Source of the DNA: Talaromyces rugulosus
Taxonomy: Eukaryota > Ascomycota > Eurotiomycetes > Eurotiales > Trichocomaceae
NCBI RefSeq assembly: GCF_013368755.1
Contig: NC_049561.1
Coordinates: forward strand, 4,774,001-4,838,000
Length of the DNA stretch: 64,000 nucleotides
Reading direction: 5' to 3'
The position numbers were made by a program, and so were the translations under genes. Under the pieces are notes generated by a model that was not told the DNA's origin, did not search any database, and saw only the letters and a list, made by a program, of their open reading frames with translations. How positions within the stretch are numbered: position 1 is the first letter of the stretch; the number at the start of each line of letters is the position of its first letter. Below, piece by piece: positions 10,980 through 21,904 of this stretch.

Positions 10980-12546
10980 ATGCCGCCAAGTCAAAGGACC
11001 CCACGATACCAACGATGCGCAAAGTCATGCCCGGACACCAAGATTGACCTTCAATTCGTCAACGTCAAACCGGATGATCCGGATCAGGGGAGACAAACAC
11101 GAACGGTCATTCGGGCAAATGCTGCTCACTTTCATTGGCGTCACAATCGGCCTCCCAAGGACAAGGCCAAGACTAAGCAGACGAGACATGGGGACGTCAC
11201 TCATCGTGATAAGAGGATTCCAAGTCCCTTATCGCCGATGAGCAGCACTCAACTTGCAGCTGATATTGATCCTTTCTCGTCGTATAATTGTAACCTCCCA
11301 CGGGCGTTGGTCAATCATTGCATCGCATTTAGTAAGCCACTAGCCTTTATGTTTATAATCTCATAGTTAATAACAATCTCAAAGATGCCCAATTCATTCT
11401 TCCCGCAATATTCCCTGATGGAGCCAACAATTTCAACGCCAGAGCAAGCCTGATACAAATGTCAACCTCGAACTCCAGTGTCTTGCACATGTTCATCACG
11501 GGAGCTTTGATCAATTCGCAAAGAATCCGAGGGGCCACCCCTTCTAACCGCATTGCACTCGACATGTTACAGTCTCGCGCCGAAATTGTACGGGATTTGA
11601 ATATCGCCATACAAGATCCCGTGGAAGCCTGCAAGGACATTAATATTTTCGCTGTTGCTGCATTGGCAAAGAACGAGACGGTCCAAAGAGCGGAAGAAAT
11701 GCCGTTAAAGACGCCAAAGCAAGGTCCTCTAAAAAGTCTGCAGTTGTTGAACGTATTGGCATTATCCGAGGTTGACCCAATTCACTATGAAGGACTGTCG
11801 AAATTAATCGAGCTGAAAGGAGGGTTAGAAAAGATTGAGATTCTAGGACTCGCTGCTCTCATCTCACTGTAAGTCAGCTGTGTATACGCAAAGCTAGGCC
11901 ATAGAACTGATGGTTTGGTAGAGGAGGAGTTATATTCGCAACCCGAAAGTGCACTTCACCGCGTTTCCCAGTGGTGACGCTATCGGACCCGACGAGAGAA
12001 TTTATACTCGACAATCAAGGAACGTGCTTCGACACAGACAATGATCTTTATACAGTAATATCAATGCTTCAAAGCTACACTACCACGATAGACGATTTCT
12101 GCGAGGGCCGAAAAGTCGTGACAGCTTCTGTACTACTCGACCACAGAAATACGACGCAGCATGCTTTGCTGTCACTCCCACCGAGGGCAGGCAGATCCGA
12201 GTGCTACAGGCTTGCAGCTCTGATTTATAGTCTACTGGTGACGTTTCCGCTGCCGTATCGTGTTGCGCCGTTCAAATGCCTGGTAATGCGATTGAAGATG
12301 ACACTAGCAGAGTGGGATGGCGATGACGATGATATGCTGCTTTGGGTTCTCGCAATGGGGGGTATTGGAGCAACGGGACTGGAGGAAAGGGCGTGGTTTG
12401 TGAGGAAATTTCAGAATGCATCGACAAGGATAGGAGTGGGTTCATGGGTTGAAGCAAGGGATATAATAAAGAGGGGACTGTGGCATGAAGCCACGAATGA
12501 TGGAGATGGTCAAGATCTTTGGCTTGAGAGCATAATAGTTGATTGA
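10980..12546 (+). CDS. Fungal_trans_2-type regulator-like protein lacking a zinc cluster, 486 aa
   Basis: Three exons: 10980-11331, 11385-11868 and 11922-12546; both introns are 53 nt. The N-terminus has the block LQFVNVKPDDPDQGRQTRTV followed by a basic stretch (HWRHNRPPKDK), a layout common to fungal proteins related to the fungal-specific transcription factor domain 2 but without a Zn2Cys6 finger. The middle reads FILPAIFPDGANNF then SSVLHMFITGALI, and the helix GLSKLIELKGGLEKI leads into the C-terminal domain. Joining exon 1 to exon 2 removes a stop that is otherwise unavoidable, and both junctions keep frame, so I trust the model. It lies 0.5 kb from a genuine Zn2Cys6 gene on the opposite strand, in tail-to-tail orientation. 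Role: probably regulatory, unproven. Confidence 0.75.
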
Positions 12547-13054
12547 GTATACCTCCAGTCTTGTATTTTGTTGCAAAGAGAAAATTCTTTACTCTAATAT
12601 AACTCCTTGGCCCTGGGGGTTTGAAAGCCCAATTAATACAAAGTGTGATTTAACTACTTTCTTTTAATTACACTTGTAGTATCCAGAAGAGAAGGGGTTA
12701 AATTAGAAATACATAGTACTAACATCTATGTAAAAAAAGAAATGTCAGCTGCATGACCAGCATTTTGCATGGCGTTTCGCTAGCCACCCACACTGTGAGG
12801 TGCATGTTCTTCCACAGATGGGAATGCCTACGCCAGAATCAAAGAAGGAAATGGGGGATTCTTAGCGACGCGAGTCCTTTAATATCAGCACTCAAAGGCC
12901 AGTAAGAGTCCTTTGAGAGCTTTACCCTTGCATCAGGGTGATACTGCTTGGCCGAAAATACGTGCAACTAGGCGTATAATGAACTATGTGGCAAACCTAG
13001 GCGTGAAATGTTTCTGGTAGAGATTCGGTTCTCGCCAAAGACAAAAAGGATGTC
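12547..13054. other. Convergent intergenic region
   Basis: It lies between the 3' ends of two regulator-type genes. It is AT-rich with no gene visible; presumably it holds both polyadenylation regions. Confidence 0.5.
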
Positions 13055-14901
13055 TCAACCACCATCGAAGCTAAAAGCCGCCAGCTCCATCCACTGGTGC
13101 TCCAATTCTTGCCCGATCCACGAAGTGCGCCACCCCAGAGTCTCTTCTACACGGGACAGAAACTGCAGTGCTCCCTGTTGTTCGGCAGGCTGCCGCAGGC
13201 AATATCCAACTATAGACGGTGTCAGAAAAGAAGCTCCCAACCATTTCATTGGGAAGATGACTTACAGCGTTGGAGCAAATGAGAGGCTATGAAGTAGCTA
13301 TTTTGAACGTTTTCATTCGATAATGATAGTCCAATGGCCGTAACTACATGACTGGCAATCTTTTTCTATTTTAGATATCAGCGATGAAACATAGCAGAGA
13401 GATAGATGAAACAAACTTCTGCAACGAGTCTAGCTCGGGACATTTCATAGTCCGTCATCTGCTGTGATGGCGCGTCGGACAACGTGAGGAATATTTTAGA
13501 AGCGTGATAGTACTGCAAGCCGACAACTAAAAAAGAGTCAGTGTTGCATCAGAAGGATCGGAAGGGAGACCAACCGGCCGGGGGCGACATGATCCATAAT
13601 TCTGGAAAAGGTCGATCTGCTGACAGATCAGGAGCCTCGTATCGCAGTGGTTGCCATGTCCTTGGCTTGTTGCGGTGCCACTCCTCCACGTGGTCCGCCA
13701 GGCGCTGCCAGCTTTCCCGATCAATCGCGTACCCTGGCGTGGCACAGCATTGCTGAATGATGCATGCACATAAAAAGATGATAGCGTTAGCGTGGGCCGC
13801 ATCATCGTCGCGATGAAAGACTGAGGATCGCTCATAATTCCGCATATCTAGCTGCATTGGCTCAGATTGAACTATAGACGAGTATATGGCCTGGCGTAGG
13901 AATTGCCAGCTCACGGCCTCGGCTATTCCCCCAGACGACGCGGATCGTGACATGAGATTGAGTAAGCGGTTGGAGCCAAGAAGGTGACATTTCCTGTCGG
14001 TGATCCTCTCTAGCTCCTCGTAAAACCGAAGCACAACCACGGTGATAAGGAGATTTTCATCATAGGTCTCCTGAGGTTGATTGAGGGCGACGATAAGCAT
14101 TTCCAGGCACTCCCCATGAAAGGCGGACGCTTCACAATCGCTGCGATTTGTCAATATCGAATCATGTCTGGCCGCGAGTGCCAGGAGAGCTTTCAGCAGC
14201 ATTGGTTCCTCGAGTGCTCGGCGGGGGACTTCGGTGCTGAAGTGAGACTGGGAGTCACAGATATCCGCCTGCTGCCGTTAGACCACGCGCTATGTTAAAA
14301 GCCCACAAAACTCACCACGGCTGCGATCTTTTGGATATAAGAGCGGATCAAGAATGCCTCTCGCAGAGATAATGTCGAGACATCGATTGGTCCAGGGCTG
14401 GGGGTAGTATCCAAAAGGATATCAGTTGGAACAGATTCAACTACAGTCGGGGCTATCGGTTGACTGTCATCCGGCGAAGGATATGATAACTCGGGTTCTT
14501 GATACTTGTCCTCTGATTCAAGCGGTTCACCCGTGAAGTCGTCGGTCTCCGACACAAAAGTCACTGGAGGATCTTGTTACTAGACCAGTCTGTTGTCGCT
14601 CGAGAAGAGGCATACCTGGCTGCGAGACACCCACCCAGACCTGTTGGTCATCCCAGACAAGGTCGAAGCGTGCCTGAGCACTATCACACTGCTGATATAT
14701 GTGCCGAACAGGCCGGAACTTGAAGCGCGGCTCCAGATGACATGGCTGGCCTAAGCGCGTGCAGTAAGAGCACGAAGAGGCGCCAACAGGAACCACGCAG
14801 CGGACATGACGATTGCGACACAGAGCACAGCCCTTGGTCACTCGCATATTGCGATGATTAATGATTGCTTGGAGGAGTGAAAGAGGTGGCGACGACGACA
14901 T
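13055..14901 (-). CDS. Zn2Cys6 transcription factor, six exons, 527 aa
   Basis: Exons in coding order: 14616-14901, 14316-14572, 13575-14268, 13413-13526, 13266-13343 and 13055-13209; introns are 43-69 nt. The N-terminus has the zinc cluster with cysteines at 25, 28, 35, 44, 47 and 54 (CALCRNRHVRC, CSYCTRLGQPC). The third exon starts the fungal-specific domain (SHFSTEVPRRALEEPMLLKA, LLALAARHD), and the last exons restore the conserved C-terminus: VVGLQYYHASKIFLTL, then AIGLSLSNENVQNSYFIASHLL and ending SRVEETLGWRTSWIGQELE. This matches a widespread family of fungal C6 activators with the same exon order. The donor of the fourth intron (GTTTCA) is weak and could differ by a few bases. Target genes are unknown; the adjacent genes are the P450/M24 group to the right. 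Confidence 0.85.
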
Positions 14902-15115
14902 GTAGTTACCTGGATAGTGCAGCTGACGTAATTCACGTAACTTAGTATTACCCCACCCCTATCTCTGATATCAACTTTATATTATTAGTATTAGTACAAA
15001 GTCAAACTAGGCGAACTTGCTAAGTTCCTTATCTATTGGACTAGGAGCTCCGATAACACTGGGTCTAAGAATACATATTTTTTTGGTCACAGCACCCGAT
15101 GCACATTAATAGCGA

Positions 15116-16030
15116 TCACCTCCACACTGACAAAGCATAGTATTGTAAGATATCTTCGGATAAAACAATGTTGTCCTCTGCGTTGGATGCGTTGGGGGCT
15201 CTTAGAAAGAGTTTTTCGAAATCAATTATTAGAGGAGCATTGGTGGTGGTAAGCGGACTTGTCGGCGTTGCCTGGCTCAAGACAAGATGCTGCGTGACCG
15301 CAGGCGCTTTTCTGTTCGGCTCCTGGCGTGTTGCTCGATTCACCAGCTCCCAAATTTCCATGGTGATTTCTCTTCTTGTTTGACTCACAGACAAGGTCAA
15401 AACGCTTTTGACCTCTCCGACTCCCGATGTAAGCCACCAGCTAGCATCCCTTGCCAGTTTGGCTTTGCCCTCGGACCAGCCAGCTTCAATAACCAGGGTC
15501 GGCCAGTCGCCTGAATACCCCGACGGTAGATTTATTGGGAGATATTGTTTGTCGGGACTTTTGATACGACCTCCGAACTCTCGGTCTGTTGACCCGAGAT
15601 CTTCTAGCTGTAGGTCGACTCCGTTCATCGCCACGAGACTCCTCAGGAGTATCTTGTTGAAGGATCCAAGAGCAATTCCGTGCGGGGAAAGAGGTATCTT
15701 GACAACAAGCAGCTGTAACTCATCTTCGAAACTATCGTAGATTTGTGCGTCGTCTGTGGATAAATCTGTTTTGAAAGTTTGGAGATCGACGTGTGTGAAA
15801 ACAATGAAGGGATTTTTACTGTTGGTAGTGTCGGCAGAGAGAAGCCTACGCTCTGCATCTAATGTTCGTACGAACTGGGCCTTGTTTGTGTATCGCACCT
15901 CCCTGGTGGACTTGGGCACGCCCAGGACATGTTGGTGGAAGGCGGATACCGTGCCGGTATCCATTTCGTATGTTGTTCCATTTTGTCGAACTGGACGAAG
16001 CAGGTTAGATATTGAGGCTCTGGATCGCAT
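15116..16030 (-). CDS. Fungal-specific protein with possible PD-(D/E)XK/Uma2-like fold, 304 aa
   Basis: Intronless ORF starting MRSRASISNLLRP. The C-terminal half contains DWPTLVIEAGWSE followed by KLARDASWWLTSG, a hydrophobic strand VLTLSV and EIWELV. An isolated Glu in a beta-strand, a Ser-Glu pair, a DAxWWL helix and a second strand are the pattern seen in a large set of fungal proteins distantly similar to Uma2/restriction-endonuclease-fold proteins. That relation is an inference from pattern, not from a search. A second overlapping frame starts with an ATG at 16107 (MEANKENSFTLHTVNAVIF) and could be an upstream exon, but no clean junction to this ORF was found, so the start at 16030 is kept. 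The function is unknown; such genes are often scattered and copy-variable in fungal genomes. Confidence 0.6.
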   Translation of the reverse strand: MRSRASISNLLRPVRQNGTTYEMDTGTVSAFHQHVLGVPKSTREVRYTNKAQFVRTLDAERRLLSADTTNSKNPFIVFTHVDLQTFKTDLSTDDAQIYDSFEDELQLLVVKIPLSPHGIALGSFNKILLRSLVAMNGVDLQLEDLGSTDREFGGRIKSPDKQYLPINLPSGYSGDWPTLVIEAGWSEGKAKLARDASWWLTSGVGEVKSVLTLSVSQTRREITMEIWELVNRATRQEPNRKAPAVTQHLVLSQATPTSPLTTTNAPLIIDFEKLFLRAPNASNAEDNIVLSEDILQYYALSVWR

Positions 16031-16312
16031 GAGATAGCTTTGCTTGATGGGAAAATGACGGCATTGACTGTGTGTAAGGTAAAACTGTTTTCTTTGTTTG
16101 CTTCCATGTGACCGCAGGTTGGCCTGGGGCGGAGATGTTGACAGATTTTACCTTGGTATAGTATTCCATGTCAAAAAGAACATGTGAATATTTGAACTTT
16201 TGGAATTTTGCATTGTGGTTGTATTTATTTAAAGAATGGGGGTGCTGAAGTCATAATGACACTGATACCACCACTTCAAATGTTGCCAAGTCAATCGACT
16301 CATTCAACGATA

Positions 16313-18115
16313 TTAATTGATATGTAGTGAACATCCCAACGACCTGGATAACATTGAAGATTCCATGTCTTGACTCCAATGCCTTACAAGAGACTTGTAA
16401 ACGCCTAGGTGATTACAATTCCGATAATTATTATTTCTCGAATGAGACACGGCATTGCTTGCCCTTTTTCCACGCCACATATTAGATTCTGTTGCAAAGA
16501 GAAAGGGGTAGGCTAGACGAACCTCGTTAATAGGAAACGAATCGTCATATACCAATTCAAATCGACTAGTTGAAGTCGGCGACAAGTTTTCAAATTCCGA
16601 ACTCAGCGTTGTCGAGTACGTCTGGTAGATAGCTGCTAGCAGTGTCTTCATTTCTGCAAGCGCAAAACTATGTGTTTGGAATATTTACGAATGAGATATG
16701 TACTTGAGGAGAAGGACTATGACTTACTGCGTTCCAAGACACATTCTTGCTCCGCTAGAAAAGGGCCACCACCAGCGTTTCATTTCAGCTGTCTCTGCAT
16801 CGCTTGCCAACCATCGATCCGGGTCAAAAGTGTTGGGACGTGGAAATATTTCTGGGTTCCGATGGAGAGAAAAAGCCTGGCAGCTGACAACTGTGCCTGC
16901 GGGAATGTGGTAGCCATCGATTGTAGTATCTTGAGTACTGGTACGAGGCTGAGATGCTGGAATAGGAGCATATAGACGTAATGTTTCTTTGATTATAGCG
17001 TCAAGTAAAGGCAATTGGTCGCATACATCCACTGGTAAAATGGATCCAGTGCCCGCCAAACCGGAAATTGCGTCCTTCACTTCCGCTATAAGGCGTTGTT
17101 GATATTGTCGGTGTTTTGGGAGCGACAGAACCCAGAGAGCAAACATTAATGTATCGCTTGTCGTTTTAAGTCCGGCATCAAGGTTGTCAGCACACTCTGC
17201 GACAATTTCCATGTTGGAGAGGTGTTTCCCCCCAGAATTGCCATTTTGTCCATGGATCAATCTCATCATGAGACCCCCTTCACTGGCTTTATCCTGGCAA
17301 TGAGTATTAAAAGTCCTCAACGCAAAATCTTGAAGGCCAGTATACGCCAACGGCATTTTTCCCGGCAGAATGCCAAACAAATCAATGATCGATCTCAGGA
17401 GCGAGCTGCAAGACATCACCAGCCGAGTATAACGTGGAACATGTATTCGGAACCACGAATACCTGCGTGCCGTGGGCTCGTGAATGTCACTTAGGATCTG
17501 CCTATCCGATGATTGTCCCATCAGAGCCTTTGTGGCCCCGCGATCCCCAAAAACCAGCCAAGTCATGTTATCCAGAGAGAAGAAGTGTAGGCTCTCGGCC
17601 AGATTTGACGCTGTTTGTGGGTCTGATTCGATCAAGTCTATAAACTGCTTGGCTTTTGACTGAACCGAGTTGGCCACCGAGCCCTTTAGAACGGTCGATT
17701 TTGAATACATTTGACTCATGGCCTTCTTTCGAGCTGCGTGATCGAACGAGGAGTAAAATGTAAACAACTGCTTTTGCCCGTACATACTGAATATGCGGTA
17801 AAAGGCCGCTGGGCGACCAAAGGGACTGCCGGCCCCGTAGATCTGACGCAAGGCTGTAAGACTGTTGAATGAGACTTCGTTAGGACCGATGCGCACAACT
17901 GTGCCATATTGTTGATGGAGGCGGTGGATTGTTCGCGTGCGTGTGCCCTGGAAGTCCTCCTTGATTAGTCCCAGGCCGGTCAGGGCGAACAACTTAGGGC
18001 CTGGAATTTTTGCCAAAGGACATGAGAAAAGTATCCAGTACACATGGTGAAATAAGAAAGCAACGCCGATGGCTACTATGCTGGAAGCTACGAGAGGCAT
18101 GGTCGTATACAACAC
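16313..18115 (-). CDS. Cytochrome P450 monooxygenase, 580 aa model
   Basis: Two exons, 16728-18115 and 16313-16667, with a 60-nt intron splitting the heme loop. The protein has an N-terminal membrane anchor (VASSIVAIGVAFLFHHVYWI), the KIPGPKL proline hinge, an I-helix with DAGLKTTSDT near residue 325, the ExxR motif in KETLRLYAP near 375, FDPDRW near 428, and the heme-ligand loop FSSGARMCLGTHFALAEMK when spliced; Cys is the fifth iron ligand. It needs a cytochrome P450 reductase at the ER. The reading frame runs about 80 residues beyond the usual end (after FELVYDDSFPINE). A 34-nt segment beginning GTTCGTCT and ending CAACAG could be a very short intron that would give a shorter tail, so the C-terminus is uncertain. 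It is divergently transcribed from the M24 gene, so it may serve the same pathway. Confidence 0.85.
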
Positions 18116-18552
18116 TCACCTAAGAAAAGACCATTTAAGTCTAAGATTATAGCTTCATATTAAATATTTAGTGTTCAAGATTCAACGAGGGCCCGACCAA
18201 TACCGAGTAATGCGCCCAATACAATTGATAAAACTAAAATAGAGTTTGTTGCAGCTGTCAAAAGTCCAAGCGTGGCAAACAAGGGTTAAATTTCCGCATT
18301 CGGCATATCTAGGTGGGCTTCCAGCTTTCCCCACGGAAAGCTACTTTGATAACGTTTCGGCGTAACATCGTGTTCAGAACCGGACGGGATGTTACCACTA
18401 GATAGAACACTCGGGGTAATACTCCAAATTGGGTGATTAGTTCAACATGCGACCAGCAAGGTATAAAAAACGAATACGCTCTTGTATCCTACATATCAAC
18501 AACTCAGGAACACAAAACTTCTCTTGCTTCTTCTATTCTTGCTCAGACAAAG
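18116..18552. promoter_or_regulatory. Divergent promoter, P450 / M24 gene, with TATA box
   Basis: This 437-bp stretch separates the start codons of the P450 (minus) and the M24 gene (plus). A TATAAAAA at about 18462, 91 bp before the M24 start, is a good TATA box. CGG/CCG triplets near 18186-18206 and 18380 are possible zinc-cluster sites. Confidence 0.5.
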
Positions 18553-19938
18553 ATGGCACCACTCAAGAAAGCCGAACCCTTCAAGAAAGCCCTGTACTTT
18601 TCAGAGGCCGAGTTTAAAGAGCGTCAGCGACGGGCTCTGGAGCTCATGGAAAGAGAGAAGCTCGATGGTTTCCTCATCACCAAACAAGAAACCCTTTACT
18701 ACTTGACCGGCTTTGATACTTTTGGCTATGTCTTCTTTCAAGCCATGTACTTCCACAATGATGGTTCCATGCGTTTGATCACTCGTATCCCCGATCTGCG
18801 CCAGGCCCTGTACACGTCAACCTTGGGCCAAAAAGATGTCCTTATTCGATCCGACGACGCCGGAAGCAATCCAGTCTCATTGGTTCCAAAGGTCTTGAAG
18901 GAGTTTGGAATCAACTCGCCCTCGAAACGAATCGGTTATGAACCCGATTCTTGCTCTCTGACTCACCGCTTGGGGAAAGCATTAGAAGCAGCTATTGACG
19001 GCCTGTGCGTGCTCGTCGATCAAAGCGATCTGTTTACCCGCGAGCTTCGCATTATCAAATCGGAAACCGAAATGCGCAAGGTTCGAAAGGCCGCGTATCT
19101 TGCCGATTTTGCTCTCGTGCGTGCCCTTAAGCTGGCCAAACCCGGCGCCTATGAAGGCGACTTATGGCGTGAAATCACTGGCACTGTCTATGAGGGTGGC
19201 GGGGATGATCCTGCAAATGAGAATATCCTTGTATCCGGTAACAAGGCCGTTCTCACCCGTTATTCGACGGGTAAACAAAAGATCGATCGCCAGCTCACGC
19301 TCGAGCATGCTGCGGTTTATAAGCATTATCATGCGTGTCTAATGCGCACAATTCCTATTGGCGGAATTACAAAGCTGGCTCGAGAAATGCACCGGATCAA
19401 TGTCCTTCAAATGGAGGCCGCTATGGAAGCCCTCAAACCAGGAAAAGAGATTGGCGATGTGTTCGAAGCTTACGCTCGTGTCGCGGACGAGAATGGCTTC
19501 CGGGACCAACGTTTTAATAGTTGCGGCTATAGCTTGGGTGCCACTTTTTCGCCTACGTGGATGGATTTCCCCATGTTTGTGCGAGGCCAAAACGTGGTTG
19601 CTCAGCCTGGGATGGTGTTTTTCATTCATATCATCCTGATGGATAAGGCGACTGATACTGCCAGCTCAGTTGGCCAGACGGTGGAAGTAACCCAAGACGG
19701 ATGTGTTCCGCTGTCTAAGCTTCCGTTCTGCCTTACACGAAGACAGACTATTGCCGCTTGGAAAAAGGTCCGAAAGGAGGACTATGGGTTCAGTGCTGAG
19801 GAGATCGATGACGGGGAGAATCTCCAAGACGTCGATCTCAGCGACGGGGATGTTGATGAGGAGGACTACGATGTTGAGTACGATTTCGGTGACTACCAGT
19901 CAGCAACTGCACTTGGTGATCCAACAAAGAGTGCTTAA
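18553..19938 (+). CDS. M24 peptidase-fold enzyme, creatinase/ectoine-hydrolase-like, metal ligands lost, 461 aa
   Basis: Intronless. The ATG at 18553 (context CAAAGATGGCACC) is preferred over the open codons upstream, which lack an ATG. The creatinase-type N-terminal domain covers about residues 15-145 (QETLYYLTGFDTFGY) and the pita-bread M24 domain about 165-405. In metallo-M24 enzymes two Asp, one His and two Glu bind metal. Here the matching positions read LEHAAVYKHYHACLMRT (Asp replaced by Glu and by Cys), CGYSLG (His to Tyr), FFIHIILM (Glu to His) and VGQTVEVT (Glu to Gln), so all five are changed. Metal-free M24 relatives include creatinase and ectoine hydrolase (DoeA/EutD), which hydrolyse small C-N bonds rather than peptides, and the N-terminal motif resembles these. 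A long acidic tail (DDGENLQDVDLSDGDVDEED) ends the protein. Likely a cytosolic hydrolase of a small nitrogen compound; the substrate is unknown. Confidence 0.8.
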   Translation: MAPLKKAEPFKKALYFSEAEFKERQRRALELMEREKLDGFLITKQETLYYLTGFDTFGYVFFQAMYFHNDGSMRLITRIPDLRQALYTSTLGQKDVLIRSDDAGSNPVSLVPKVLKEFGINSPSKRIGYEPDSCSLTHRLGKALEAAIDGLCVLVDQSDLFTRELRIIKSETEMRKVRKAAYLADFALVRALKLAKPGAYEGDLWREITGTVYEGGGDDPANENILVSGNKAVLTRYSTGKQKIDRQLTLEHAAVYKHYHACLMRTIPIGGITKLAREMHRINVLQMEAAMEALKPGKEIGDVFEAYARVADENGFRDQRFNSCGYSLGATFSPTWMDFPMFVRGQNVVAQPGMVFFIHIILMDKATDTASSVGQTVEVTQDGCVPLSKLPFCLTRRQTIAAWKKVRKEDYGFSAEEIDDGENLQDVDLSDGDVDEEDYDVEYDFGDYQSATALGDPTKSA

Positions 19939-20289
19939 TTGTGTCAATATATTGATGCGTATTTAATTAGCCTTCTATTAAGCTTTTACTGCCTTATTGC
20001 CTTTCTAATCTTTCTTTCTTGGAACTTTTAGGGTTCTATCTTGCTTCTATGAGATTTCTCATGATTCAGTAATAGCCATTCATATAGCACTTAAATTGAA
20101 ACATACAGTAACTTCTCATTTTTCTAGTATATTATAAATGTACTGGCCGTTCTTTGAATGTTCTAGTAGTAGTACGCAAATCTTAAATCTTAATTTTACA
20201 TGTGAAGGATCTATATGTACATATATCACAAGGTAGCTCTGTCAACGAATCATTGCACGATATCTGCTCGAGGTAACTGAGATTACCAC
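19939..20289. other. Convergent intergenic region
   Basis: AT-rich 3' region shared by the M24 and threonine-aldolase genes. No gene is seen. Confidence 0.5.
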
Positions 20290-21420
20290 CTAACTATATT
20301 CATTCATTTTTGAGGTGATATTATATCCACCTGATACAGCCTTGGAGACATGGTCAGGCGGCAAGGTTTTGGTGATTTGTACTGCCGCGGCAATAGCAGC
20401 CTTGAGGCTTTCAATTGCCTCATCACTGATTTGATGATGAAGAGAAATCCTTTCATCCATCAGTTTCACATTGAATTTTTCACACTGTTCCAACAAAATG
20501 CCCATATCCAAATTAGATTTGTTCGCGTCGATGAAGTAAAAATTGGTATCAACTGGAATTTGAGGTACAACACCCAACGCCGCCAAGTCTTTCTCCAGTT
20601 TCTTTGTCTTCTCATGCGTATCTTTCATGGTAGGCCAGACTTCGTTCAGCGCTACCATGGCTGGTGCCGTCAAAACACCAGCCTGTCGAATGCCGCCCCC
20701 TAGCTGCTTCCTTAGCCACCTAGCTCGCTTGATGTTGGATTTAGTGCTGGCGAGAACACCGCCAATCGGTGCTCCGAGACCCTTTGATACACACATCGAT
20801 ACAGTGTCAAAGTACTGGCAATAATCGGCCAAAGAATAGCCAGTTGCTGCAGAGGCATTCCATAAGCGAGCCCCATCGCAATGAACTTTGATATCATGGG
20901 CGTGTGCGAATTCAGAGATTTTCTTTATCTCTTCCATGGGCGTCAACACTCCGCCAGTGGTCACCTCGAGACTGATCACCTTTGTCGGCGCCGTGTGAAT
21001 ATCATCTCCCAAGGTAACCCACCTCTCGACATCGTCCAACGTCAAATATATGCCATTGGCAGGGTGAACGGCGGTTACCATCGCCTGCGACAGCGCCGCC
21101 AACCCAGACCCTTCCTCGGCGTAGACATGGGCGCGGTAGTCACATAACACCGAGTGTGGAGGCTGGTTGAGCTGCACGCGGACTCCGAGTTGGTTGCCCA
21201 TTGTTCCAGAGAGCGTGAACAAGGCGTCTTCCATTCCGGTCAATCGTGCGATTTCCCGTTGAAATTCGGTGGTGATATGGTCTTCCTGGTATACATCGTC
21301 TCCAAACGATGCGTTCGCCATCGCGGCCAACATGGACGGCGTTGGGGTGGTGAAGGTGTCACTGCGGAAGTCATTGGCAGCCGGTGATACCTTGAGACTC
21401 GACATTTTTGCGTTTGTCAT
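20290..21420 (-). CDS. L-threonine aldolase (PLP-dependent), 376 aa
   Basis: Intronless. The true start is the ATG at 21420 (MTNAKMSSLKVS). The protein is a fold-type I PLP enzyme of the beta-eliminating lyase/threonine aldolase family: NDFRSDTFTTPT at the N-terminus, FTLSGTMGNQLGV near 90, the cofactor-binding Asp/Arg in HCDGARLWNA near 190, and the Schiff-base Lys in CVSKGLGAPIGG near 217, ending with a C-terminal MDERISLHH motif. It cleaves L-threonine or L-allo-threonine (or a related beta-hydroxy amino acid) to glycine and an aldehyde. Length is normal. It is divergent from the M20 carboxypeptidase and convergent with the M24 gene, which supports a role in breaking down an amino-acid-containing metabolite. 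Confidence 0.93.
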   Translation of the reverse strand: MTNAKMSSLKVSPAANDFRSDTFTTPTPSMLAAMANASFGDDVYQEDHITTEFQREIARLTGMEDALFTLSGTMGNQLGVRVQLNQPPHSVLCDYRAHVYAEEGSGLAALSQAMVTAVHPANGIYLTLDDVERWVTLGDDIHTAPTKVISLEVTTGGVLTPMEEIKKISEFAHAHDIKVHCDGARLWNASAATGYSLADYCQYFDTVSMCVSKGLGAPIGGVLASTKSNIKRARWLRKQLGGGIRQAGVLTAPAMVALNEVWPTMKDTHEKTKKLEKDLAALGVVPQIPVDTNFYFIDANKSNLDMGILLEQCEKFNVKLMDERISLHHQISDEAIESLKAAIAAAVQITKTLPPDHVSKAVSGGYNITSKMNEYS

Positions 21421-21904
21421 TGAGCCTTGCAAATTGAAGCACGCAGTCCATGGGAATTTGCTAACCTGGATATCAATTGATGATTAGCTGCAAGGGATAT
21501 AATATAACCAGTTAACGCCTTACCACATCCGACAGTGTGGGGCAAGATTCTTATTGGCGGAGTAAGATTCCTATACATGTACTGTAAACGAGACGGATTA
21601 AGATTCCACAATCAGAATAACACTCCACCTCTAATCTCAGGGTTGCATTGACGTAACAACTTTATATTTTCCCCGCATAAGGATAAGAAGTGAGAAGTAA
21701 TTTACGAGTATTGTATACAATCGTAGAATGTAAAATAATACTTGCGTGCCAAAAGCCGTGCATCCGTAGCTCATCAGGATTCCGGTACTATTCCGGCCCA
21801 TAGAATGAAACATCTCCCGAAAAGTTCCCCTATTATTTAAGTATATCACTTTCTATCTCGGGAGATTTCGTCCATTAGATGCATTGACACTTCTTACCTT
21901 GACA
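21421..21904. promoter_or_regulatory. Divergent promoter, threonine aldolase / M20 carboxypeptidase
   Basis: 484 bp between two start codons in opposite directions. No obvious shared operator palindrome stands out; close head-to-head spacing suggests co-regulation. Confidence 0.4.
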
